From the NCBI GenBank assembly GCA_037577475.1, contig CM075186.1:4339501-4403500 (forward strand): a stretch of 64,000 nt of DNA, written 5' to 3'. This document shows, one piece after another, positions 38,780-48,018 of this stretch. The translations under genes were made by a program, and so were the position numbers. The notes under the pieces are model-generated. The model was not told where the DNA came from. It ran no database searches and saw only the letters and a program-made list of their open reading frames with translations. Numbering within the stretch: the stretch's first letter is position 1; each line of letters begins with the position of its first letter. This DNA comes from Chaunax sp. Z400. Taxonomy: Eukaryota; Chordata; Actinopteri; Lophiiformes; Chaunacidae.

Positions 38780-39162
38780 TGCTTTTTTTTACTGGAAAAA
38801 TCCATTTCTTTCCAAATGGGATATGTCATAAAAACTTTATTTTCAATAGTGCATTCATGATACTTATAATTGCTGTAGAGGACATGAACGACTACATGTA
38901 CAAGTATTATGAAGTACTTGTACCTTGTACTTTTTGGGTAATCTTACCTTGAAATACCATGCAACGATCAAAATGATGCTTTCTTTACTGCAATAATGCA
39001 TTTCTTTCCAACTTTGGTGTGTCATAAAAACTTTATTTTCAATAGTGCCTTCATGACACTTATATTTTCTGTTAGAGGACATGGAGGACTATCGGTACAA
39101 TTATTATGAAAAATACATGTACCTTGTACTTTTCGAGTAATCCTACCTTGAAATACCATATA
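38780..39162. repeat. Second block of the 200-bp satellite
   Basis: Two more satellite units, similar to those at 38.1-38.4 kb. It again ends at 'gaaataccatatatt' against CCCTAA, the same satellite position as the earlier boundary. Confidence 0.85.
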
Positions 39163-39566
39163 TTAACCCTAACCCTAACCCTAGTCCAACCCTTAACCCT
39201 AACCCTAGTCCAACCCTAACCCTAAACCTAGTCCAACCCTAACCCTAAACCTAGTCCAACTCTAACCCTAACCCTAGTCCAACCCTGAGCCTAACCCTAA
39301 CAACCCTAACCCTAGCCCTAACCCTAGCCCTAACCCTAACCCTAGCCTTAACCCTAGCCCTAACCCTAACCCTAGCCCTAACCCTAGCCATAACCCTAAC
39401 CCTAACCCTAGTCATAACCCTAACCCTAACCCTAGTCATAACCCTAGCCCTAGCCATAACCCTAACCCTAACCCTAACCCTAGCCCTAACCCTAACCCTA
39501 GCCCAAACCCTAACCCTAGCCCTAATCCCAGTCTAACCCCAACCCTAACCCCTTAATCCTAACCCT
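39163..39566 (-). repeat. Telomere-like repeat block 2 (CCCTAA on +)
   Basis: CCCTAA, CCCTAG, CCCTAGTCCAA and CCATAA variants, leading directly into the palindromic island. The last 60 bases form part of the perfect outer arm of the palindrome. Confidence 0.9.
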
Positions 39567-40072
39567 ATTCAGTATACCCCCCCTACTGGATATGTCATAT
39601 CTCGGGAAGGGAAGGTCGTAGAGACTCGGGACAAAGACTGCCGTTCTCAGAGACCCTGAAAACCCATAGACGGACGTTGGTCCCGAGTCTCTACGACCTT
39701 CCGTTCCCGAGATACACATATTAAGTATTCATCTACAATGAGAAAATAAACTTAAGTATAACTCGGGAACCGAAGGTCGGAGCAACTTGGAACCAAGATC
39801 CGTCTGCCATATTTCGGGGTCGCTGAACACGCCAGAGTTGTCCCCGAGTCTCTACGACCTTCCGTTCCCGAGATACACATATTCAGTATTCCCCCCCACT
39901 CCCCCTTACTGGATATGTCATATCTCGGGAAGGGAAGGTCGTAGAGACTCGCGACAAAGACTTACGTTCTCAGAGACCCCGAAAACCCCCAGGCGGATGT
40001 TGGTCGCGAGTCTCTACGACCTTCCCTTCCCGAGATATGACATATCCAGTAGGGGGGGTATACTGAATAGGG
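39567..40072. repeat. Nested palindromic island, copy 1
   Basis: Non-telomeric DNA of about 0.5 kb at the point where the flanking repeats switch from CCCTAA to TTAGGG. It contains three hairpins. Hairpin A pairs 39600-39631 with 39681-39712 (31 of 32 bases). Hairpin B is centred near 39817 and imperfect. Hairpin C pairs 39907-39955 with 40003-40051, a perfect 49-bp match. The outer arms 39507-39628 and 40007-40128 are also perfect inverted copies (about 122 bp, partly in telomere-like DNA), so the whole island is one large palindrome. The word 'gtcgtagagactcg' or its complement recurs five times. Small open frames across it have no family likeness. Confidence 0.92.
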
Positions 40073-42005
40073 TTAGGATTAAGGGGTTAGGGTTGGGGTT
40101 AGACTGGGATTAGGGCTAGGGTTAGGGTTAGGGCTAGGGTTAGGGTTTGGGTTAGGGTTTGGGTTTGGGCTAGGGTTAGGGTTAGGGTTTGAGCTAGGGT
40201 TAGGGTTAGGGTTTGAGCTAGGGTTAGGGCTAGGGTTAGGGTTAGGGTTTGGGCTAGGGTTAGAGTTAGGGTTTGGGCTAGAGTTAGGGTTAGGGTTTGG
40301 GCTAGGGTTAGGGTTAGAATTTCGGCTAGGGTTAGGGTTAGGGTTAGGGCTAGGGTTAGGGTTAGGGTTAGGGTTTGGGCTAGGGTTTGAGCTAGGGTTA
40401 GGGTTTGGGCTAGGGTTAGGGTTAGGGTGTGGGCTAGGGTTAGGGTTAGGGTTTGAGCTAGGGTTAGGGCTAGGGTTAGGGTTAGGGTTTGGGCTAGGGT
40501 TAGGGCTAGGGTTAGGGTTAGGGTTAGGGTTTGAGCTAGGGTTAGGGTTAGGGTTAGGGTTTGAGCTAGCGTTAGGGTTAGGGTTAGGGTTAGGGTTTGG
40601 GCTAGGGTTAGGGCTAGGGTTAGGGCTAGGGTTAGGGTTAGGGTTTGAGCTAGGGTTAGGGTTAGGGTTTGGGCTAGGGTTAGGGCCAGAGTTAGGGTTA
40701 GGGTTAGGGCCAGGGTTAGGGTTTTGGCTAGGGTTAGGGTTAGGGTTAGGGTTTGGGCTAGGGTTAGGGTTAGGGTTTGGGCTAGGGTTAGGGTTAGAGT
40801 TTGGGCTAGGGTTAGGGTTAGGGTTAGGGGTAGGGTTAGGGTTAGGGTTTGGGCTAGGGTTAGGGTTATGGCTAGGGTTATGGCTAGGGTTAGGGTTAGG
40901 GTTAGGGCTAGGGTTACAGTTAGGGTTAGGGCTAGGGTTAGGGTTAGGGCTAGGGTTAGGGTTAGGGCTAGGGTTAGGGTTAGGGTTATGACTAGGGTTA
41001 GGGTTAGGGTTAGTGTTTGGGCTAGGGTTAGGGTTAGGGTGAGGGTTTGGGCTAGGGTTAGGGTTAGGGTTTGGGCTAGGGTTAGGGTTAGGTTAGGATT
41101 AGGGCTAGGGTTAGGGTTAGGGTTAGGGTTTGGGCTAGGGTTTGAGCTAGGGTTAGGGTTTGGGCTAGGGTTAGGGTTAGGGTGTGGGCTAGGGTTAGGG
41201 TTAGGGTTTGAGCTAGGGTTAGGGCTAGGGTTAGGGTTTGGGCTAGGGTTAGGGCTAGGGTTAGGGTTAGGGTTAGGGTTAGGGTTTGAGCTAGGGTTAG
41301 GGTTTCGGCTAGGGTTAGGGTTAGGGTGTGGGCTAGGGTTAGGGTTAGGGTTAGGGTTTGAGCTAGGGTTAGGGTTAGGGTTTGGGCTAGGGTTAGAGCT
41401 AGGGTTAGGGTTAGGGTTTGGGCTAGGGTTAGGGTTAGGGTTTGAGCTAGGGTTAGGGTTAGGGTTTGGGCTAGGGTTAGGGCCAGGGTTAGGGTTAGGA
41501 TTTGGGCTAGGGTTAGGGTTAGGGTTAGGGTTTGGGCTAGGGTTAGGGTTAGGGTTAGGGTTTGGGCTAGGGTTAGGGTTAGGGTTTGGGCTAGGGTTAG
41601 GGTTAGGGCTAGGGTTAGGGTTAGGGTTATGACTAGGGTTAGGGTTAGGGTTAGTGTTTGGGCTAGGGTTAGGGTTAGGGTTAGGGTTTGGGCTAGGGTT
41701 AGGGTTAGGGTTTGGGCTAGGGTTAGGGTTAGGGTTAGGATTAGGGTTAGGGTTTGGGCTAGGGTTTGAGCTAGGGTTAGGGTTTGGGCTAGGGTTAGGG
41801 TTAGGGTGTGGGCTAGGGTTAGGGTTAGGGTTTGAGCTAGGGTTAGGGCTAGGGTTAGGGTTTGGGCTAGGGTTAGGGTTAGGGTTAAGGTTTGGGCTAG
41901 GGTTAGGGTTAGGGTTTGGGCTAGGGTTAGGGTTAGAGTTTGGGCTAGGGTTACAGTTAGGGTTAGGGCTAGGGTTAGGGTTAGGGCTAGGGTTAGGGTT
42001 AGGTA
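40073..42005 (+). repeat. Degenerate TTAGGG array, segment 1
   Basis: GGGTTA units interspersed with GGGCTA 6-mers and GGGTTTGGGCTA or GGGTTTGAGCTA 12-mers, plus rarer GGGCCA, GGGTGTGGGCTA and GGTTATGACTA forms. All variants keep a 6-base register, which leaves frames open on both strands (the largest is 657 codons on the minus strand, 302 on plus). I regard those as repeat artefacts. Confidence 0.95.
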
Positions 42006-42261
42006 AGTCGTTTCCCATTGGGCTCCCCATCGTTGTCCGACGACACCGTGGTTGTATAGAGGCCAAAGGCAAGGCACGGGCTGGCGCATGTCATTCATGA
42101 GTCCCTTGGTTCTTGTCCCTGATCCATAAAATATGAGAGGGAGGGTATAGGTGTGAGACCCCTGTCTAGGGGTGGATAGTGTAGAAAAGTGGTGAGACCC
42201 TCTGTCTGGAGGGGGGATAGGTAGAGTGAGAGGTAGGGGGGAGTAGAGATCCGGAGCAGTA

Positions 42262-42310
42262 GCCATGTCTATGGTTAAGCTGCTTCGGTGCCTGTCTAGG
42301 CTTTCTCTGT
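42262..42310. repeat. Paired cassette, copy 1
   Basis: Shares 'gccatgtctatggtta' and 'tgcctgtctaggc' with copy 2 at the same spacing. It is followed by a CTCCTTC...GAAGGAG hairpin at about 42320-42353. Confidence 0.7.
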
Positions 42311-43350
42311 CTCCTACCCTCCTTCAGTTCATCCCCTTTTTTTTGAAGGAGAGAAAAGAAGGTGGGGAGGGGGCCGTGTGTTATTGTTGGTGTTAGGGGT
42401 GCCTTTTTGTTTGTGTCCTCTTTTTTCTTTTCCCGTTTTATTTTGTCATTCATTATTTCATGATTATCGTCTCTGTTTGTTTTGTTGCTTTTTATCTTTC
42501 TGGTTTTTTCCTTCTTTTTTTTCTTTTTTCTTTATTTCTTTTTTCTATTTTTCTCCTCTTTTTCTCTTTTTCTCTTCTTTTTCTTCTTCTTTTTCTTCTT
42601 TATTATTGTTCATTTGTTCATTTTCCATTTTTCTTGTTTCACCATTGTTGGTCTCATATAAGAGGGTATGTGCTTATATCTTTTGACCTAACCGTGTATT
42701 CATGTATGTAGTGTATATCTCATTGTTTACCAGGGTTTGGTGGGTTTTGTGGATGGAATTATAGGTGTCTGTGAAGTCGCTGTAGTGTTGTGTTTTTTTC
42801 TGGGGGGTTCTTTTAGCGTGTGGTTCTGTTTTGGTGCTCTTCCTATTGTTCATGATGACTGTAGGTTGTTGTATATGTCAGTTTTGTGTACTTGGAGGTG
42901 TTGTTTTGGACGAGAAATAAGATAGAGGGAATGCAAGAGGAGTGTGAGGGGTTTTATTATATGGGGTGTTAATGTCCAGGGTGCGGTTATATGTGATCCT
43001 AGTGTAGGGGTGTGCAGGTGGTTGTAGCCAAGTCGGTTATTTTAGGGTTTCGTGGTTATATTCCGGTGTAATCGTTTGCCTGGGGAGCTTCGTATTTGTT
43101 AGCCCTCATTGTCATTATCAGTGGTAGAAGGTTATTGGCAGTGTAGCAGTTGTTTTTTGTTTTTTTGTGTTTCTTTGGGGTGGGCTGTGTGTTTGATCTG
43201 CCATGTGGGTGTTTGTTTATGTTGGTGTGGACAGCCTGAGTACGCTTCTGATTTTAATTGGTGGTGTTACTTGTTCCTGTGTAGGTAAAAGTTCTTGAGG
43301 TTAAGTGATTTAGTGATGGTCCTCATTTTTAGAGGTTTGTATGTATTTTT

Positions 43351-43357
<7 letters not shown>

Positions 43358-43404
<47 letters not shown>

Positions 43405-43405
43405 T
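43358..43405. repeat. (TA)n(CA)n microsatellite
   Basis: About 18 TA units followed by six to seven CA units. The YI-rich open frames on both strands are artefacts. Confidence 0.95.
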
Positions 43406-43710
43406 TTTAATACATATCTATTTTTCCTTGTTGTTCGAGGTTTTGTTTTCATAGTTCTTATTATCTACCGTTGGTGATTAGATTGTATTTTCAATAGTGG
43501 TTATGTGTTCAGGGATTGCAGAGGTAGTGAGCCCGACTATATTGTTATGAGTGGATCAAGTAGAGATTAAGGGAAAGAGTATTGGTGGTTTTGTGTTGCT
43601 TTGGTCTTTTCCCTAAGTTGGGTTTTTTTTCTCCTTCTGAGGCTGTCCGTCTTGTGTAGTGTGTTATGTGAGTGGGTTGAGGGAAGGGAAGTGCAGAGTT
43701 AGGAGGTGGT

Positions 43711-43758
43711 GCCATGTCTATGGTTACGCATCTCCTGTGCCTGTCTAGGCATTCTCCG
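43711..43758. repeat. Paired cassette, copy 2
   Basis: Direct copy of the cassette at 42262, about 1.45 kb downstream, also followed by a short hairpin (cctct...agagg at about 43771-43788) and then a G-rich stretch. Confidence 0.7.
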
Positions 43759-43935
43759 CATCCCTGGCCACCTCTACTTTCGGAGAGGTGGGAGGGAGGG
43801 TTAAGATCTGTGTGCGTGTGTGTGCGCGCCAATGTGTGTGCGTGTGAGTGTGCGCGTGCGTGCATTTTTTTGTTTGGGGAACGTGGGGGTTTTTTTGGAA
43901 GAAGAGGGGAGAGGGGGGGTTTGTTGGGTTGGGGT

Positions 43936-46900
43936 TTAAGGTTAGGGTTTGGGGGTTAGGGTTATGGCTAGGGCTAGGGTTAGGTTTCAGGAGTTAGGGT
44001 TAGGGGTTAGGGTTAGGTTTAGGGTTAGGGCCAGGATTAAGGCTAGGGTTAGGGTTAGTGTTAGGGCTAGGGCTAGGGTTAGGGTTAGGGTTAGGGTTTG
44101 GGCTATAGTTAGGGTTAGGGTTTGGGCTAGGGTTAGGGTTAGGGTTTGGGCTAGGGTTAGGGTTAGGGTTAGGATTAGGGCTAGGGTTAGGGTTAGGGTT
44201 AGGGTTTGGGCTAGGGTTTGAGCTAGGGTTAGGGTTTGGGCTAGGGTTAGGGTTAGGGTGTGGGCTAGGGTTAGGGTTAGGGTTTGAGCTAGGGTTAGGG
44301 CTAGGGTTAGGGTTAGGGTTTGGGCTAGGGTTAGGGCTAGGGTTAGGGTTAGGGTTAGGGTTAGGGTTTGAGCTAGGGTTAGGGTTTCGGCTAGGGTTAG
44401 GGTTAGGGTGTGGGCTAGGGTTAGGGTTAGGGTTAGGGTTTGAGCTAGGGTTAGGGTTAGGGTTAGGGTTTGAGCTAGGGTTAGGGTTAGGGTTTGGGCT
44501 AGGGTTAGAGCTAGGGTTAGGGTTAGGGTTTGGGCTAGGGTTAGGGTTAGGGTTTGAGCTAGGGTTAGGGTTAGGGTTTGGGCTAGGGTTAGGGCCAGGG
44601 TTAGGGTTAGGGTTTGGGCTAGGGTTAGGGTTAGGGTTTGGGCTAGGGTTAGGGTTAGGGTTAAGGTTTGGGCTAGGGTTAGGGTTAGGGTTTGGGCTAG
44701 GGTTAGGGTTAGAGTTTGGGCTAGGGTTACAGTTAGGATTAGGGCTAGGGTTAGGGTTAGGGCTAGGGTTAGGGTTTGAGCTAGGGTTAGGGCTAGGGTT
44801 AGGGTTAGGGTTTGGGCTAGGGTTAGGGCTAGGGTTAGGGTTAGGGTTAGGGTTTGAGCTAGGGTTAGGGTTAGGGTTAGGGTTTGAGCTAGCGTTAGGG
44901 TTAGGGTTAGGGTTACGGTTAGGGTTTGGGCTACGGTTAGGGCTAGGGTTAGGGTTAGGGTTTGAGCTAGGGTTAGGGTTAGGGTTTGGGCTAGGGTTAG
45001 GGCCAGGGTTAGGGTTAGGGTTAAGGCCAGGGTTAGGGTTAGGGTTTGGGCTAGGGTTAGGGTTAGGGTTAGGGTTTGGGCTAGGGTTAGGGTTAGGGTT
45101 TGGGCTAGGGTTAGGGTTAGAGTTTGGGCTAGGGTTAGGGTTAGGGGTAGGGTTAGGGTTAGGGTTTGGGCTAGGGTTAGGGTTATGGCTAGGGTTATGG
45201 CTAGGCTTAGGGTGAGGGTTAGGGCTAGGGTTACAGTTAGGGTTAGGGCTAGGGTTAGGGTTAGGGCTAGGGTTAGGGTTTGGGCTAGGGTTAGGGTTAG
45301 GGTTTGGGCTAGGGTTAGGGTTAGGGTTAGGATTAGGGCTAGGGTTAGGGTTAGGGTTAGGGTTTGGGCTAGGGTTTGAGCTAGGGTTAGGGTTTGGGCT
45401 AGGGTTAGGGTTAGGGTGTGGGCTAGGGTTAGGGTTAGGGTTTGAGCTAGGGTTAGGGCTAGGGTTAGGGTTTGGGCTAGGGTTAGGGCTAGGGTTAGGG
45501 TTAGGGTTAGGGTTAAGGTTTGAGCTAGGGTTAGGGTTTCGGCTAGGGTTAGGGTTAGGGTGTGGGCTAGGGTTAGGGTTAGGGTTAGGGTTAGGGTTTG
45601 AGCTAGGGTTAGGGTTAGGGTTTGGGCTAGGGTTAGAGCTAGGTTTAGGGTTAGGGTTTGAGCTAGGGTTAGGGCTAGGGTTAGGGTTAGGGTTTGGGCT
45701 AGGGTTAGGGCTAGGGTTAGGGTTAGGGTTAGGGTTAGGGTTAGGGTTTGAGCTAGGGTTAGGGTTTCGGCTAGGGTTAGGGTTAGGGTGTGGGCTAGGG
45801 TTAGGGTTAGGGTGAGGGTTTGAGCTAGGGTTAGGGTTTGGGTTAGGGTTTGAGCTAGGGTTAGGGTTAGGGTTTGGGCTAGGGTTAGAGCTAGGGTTAG
45901 TGTTAGGGTTTGGGCTAGGGTTAGGGTTAGGGTTAGGGTTTGAGCTAGGGTTAGGGTTAGGGTTTGGGCTAGGGTTAGGGCCAGGGTTAGGGTTAGGGTT
46001 TGGGCTAGGGTTAGGGTTAGGGTTTGGGCTAGGGTTAGGGTTAGGGTTAGGGTTAAGGTTTGGGCTAGGGTTAGGGTTAGGGTTTGGGCTAGGGTTAGGG
46101 TTAGAGTTTGGGCCAGGGTTACAGTTAGGATTAGGGCTAGGGTTAGGGTTAGGGCTAGGGTTAGGGTTAGGGCTAGGGTTAGGGTTAGGGTTATGACTAG
46201 GGTTAGGGTTAGGGTTAGGGTTAGGGTTTGGGCTAGGGTTAGGGTTAGGGTTAGGGTTTGGGCTAGGGTTAGGGTTAGGGTTTGGGCTAGGGTTAGGGTT
46301 AGGGTTAGGATTAGGCCTAGGGTTAGGGTTAGGGTTAGGGTTTGGGCTAGGGTTTGAGCTAGGGTTAGGGTTTGGGCTAGGGTTAGGGTTAGGGTGTGGG
46401 CTAGGGTTAGGGTTAGGGTTTGAGCTAGGGTTAGGGCTAGGGTTAGGGTTAGGGTTTGGGCTAGGGTTAGGGCTAGGGTTAGGGTTAGGGTTAGGGTTTG
46501 AGCTAGGGTTAGGGTTAGGGTTAGGGTTTGAGCTAGCGTTAGGGTTAGGGTTTGGGCTAGGGTTAGGGTTAGGGTTTGAGCTAGGGTTAGGGTTAGGGTT
46601 TGGGCTAGGGTTAGGGCCAGGGTTAGGGTTAGGGCCAGGGTTAGGGTTAGGGTTTGGGCTAGGGTTAGGGTTAGGGCTTGGGCTAGGGTTAGGGTTAGGG
46701 TTTGGGCTAGGGTTAGGGTTAGAGTTTGGGCTAGGGTTAGGGTTAGGGTTAGGGCTAGGGTTTGGGCTAGGGTTAGGGTTATGGCTAGGGTTATGGCTAG
46801 GGTTAGGGTTAGGGTTAGGGCTAGGGTTACAGTTAGGGTTAAGGCTAGGGTTAGGGTTAGGGCTAGGGTTAGGGTTAGGGTTATGACTAGGGTTAGGGTT

Positions 46901-47396
46901 AGGGTTAGTGTTTGGGCTAGGGTTAGGGTTAGGGTTAGGGTTTGGGCTAGGGTTAGGGTTAGGGTTTGGGCTAGGGTTAGGGTTAGGGTTAGGATTAGGG
47001 CTAGGGTTAGGGTTAGGGTTAGGGTTAGGGTTTGGGCTAGGGTTATGGCTAGGGTTAGGGTTAGGGTTAGGGCTAGAGTTACAGTTAGGGTTAGGACTAG
47101 GGTTAGGGTTAGGGCTAGGGTTAGGGCTAGGGTTAGGGTTAGGGTTAGGGTTAGGGTTTGAGCTAGGGTTAGGGTTTCGGCTAGGGTTAGGGTTAGGGTT
47201 AGGGCTAGAGTTAGGGTTAGGGTTAGGGTTAGGGCTAGAGTTAGGGTTAGGGTTATGACTAGGGTTAGGGTTAGGGTTATGACTAGGGTTAGGGTTAGGG
47301 TTACAGTTAGGGTTAGGGCTAGGGTTACAGCTAGGGTTAGGGCTAGGGCTAGGGTTAGGGTTAGGGTTTGGGCTAGGGTTAGGGTTAGGGTTTGCC
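43936..47396 (+). repeat. Degenerate TTAGGG array, segment 2
   Basis: Same variant vocabulary as segment 1. Marker words such as 'ggttatggctagggttatggc' (40.86, 45.18 and 46.78 kb) and 'ttacagttagg' recur, so it is built from longer repeated blocks and not from random 6-mers. A 1170-codon minus-strand frame spans it, encoding LT/AQ-type low-complexity sequence only. Confidence 0.95.
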
Positions 47397-47513
47397 CTAG
47401 TCCAACCCTAACCCTAACCCTAGCCCAAACCTGATCCCTAGCCCAAAACCCTAACCCTAACCCTAGCCCTAATCCCAGTCTTACCCCAACCCTAACCACT
47501 TAATCCTAACCCT
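47397..47513 (-). repeat. Telomere-like block 3 (CCCTAA on +)
   Basis: Orientation flips within a few bases at 'gggtttgccctagtcc'. The block is about 117 bases and corresponds to the end of block 2, leading into the second island. Confidence 0.9.
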
Positions 47514-48018
47514 ATTCAGTATACCCCCCCTACTGGATATGTCATATCTCGGGAAGGGAAGGTCGTAGAGACTCGGGACAAAGACTGCCGTTCTCAGAGA
47601 CCCTGAAAACCCATAGACGGACGTTGGTCCCGAGTCTCTACGACCTTCCGTTCCCGAGATACACATATTCAGTATTCATCTACAATGAGAACATAAACTT
47701 AAGTATAACTCGGGAACCGAAGGTCGGAGCAACTTGGAACCAAGATCCGTCTGCCATATTTCGGGGGCGCTGAACATGCCAGAGTTGTCCCCGAGTCTCT
47801 ACGACCTTCCGTTCCCGAGATACACATATTCAGTATACCCCCCCACCCCCCTTACTGGATATGTCATATCTCGGGAAGGGAAGGTCGTAGAGACTCGCGA
47901 CAAAGACTTACGTTCTCAGAGACCCCGAAAACCCCCAGGCGGATGTTGGTCGCGAGTCTCTACGACCTTCCCTTCCCGAGATATGACATATCCAGTAGGG
48001 GGGGTATACTGAATAAGG
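47514..48018. repeat. Nested palindromic island, copy 2
   Basis: Direct copy of the island at 39567, offset 7,946-7,947 bases. I count fewer than ten differences over about 500 bases (for example attcagtattc for attaagtattc, and gaataagg for gaataggg). The same three hairpins are present. The outer telomere-like arms differ slightly between left and right (ttaccc, ccactt), so this copy is a less perfect palindrome than copy 1. Confidence 0.92.

Larger units (their letters stand above)
42006..43935. other. G+T-rich non-telomeric block inside the array
   Basis: A 1.9 kb segment with no TTAGGG repeats. The plus strand is very rich in G and T, with a T/C-rich tract at 42415-42615, a TA/CA microsatellite at 43358-43405 and a GTGTGCG tract at 43808-43862. 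Two copies of a roughly 49-base cassette occur at 42262-42310 and 43711-43758. No protein family is recognised in any frame. It may be a fragment of a mobile element or older subtelomeric sequence. Confidence 0.6.

Noticed and set aside
37680..39082. Minus-strand frames of 72-125 residues with similar sequence to each other
   Set aside because: They resemble each other only because they lie in successive copies of the 200-bp satellite.
40099..42072. 657-codon minus-strand open frame
   Set aside because: It encodes only PNPS and LTLA-type repeats from 6-base telomere-like units, with no start context, domain or splice evidence.
42378..42711. FF/SF-rich open frames suggesting a membrane protein
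   Set aside because: They arise from a T/C-rich tract (many TTT and TTC codons) in overlapping frames, with no conserved pattern.
43987..47499. 1170-codon minus-strand open frame
   Set aside because: Same cause: repeat units of 6 and 12 bases keep the frame open, and the product is low-complexity LTLAQ.
39163..48018. CRISPR-like array
   Set aside because: Repeats are telomere-type units without unique spacers, in a eukaryotic genome.
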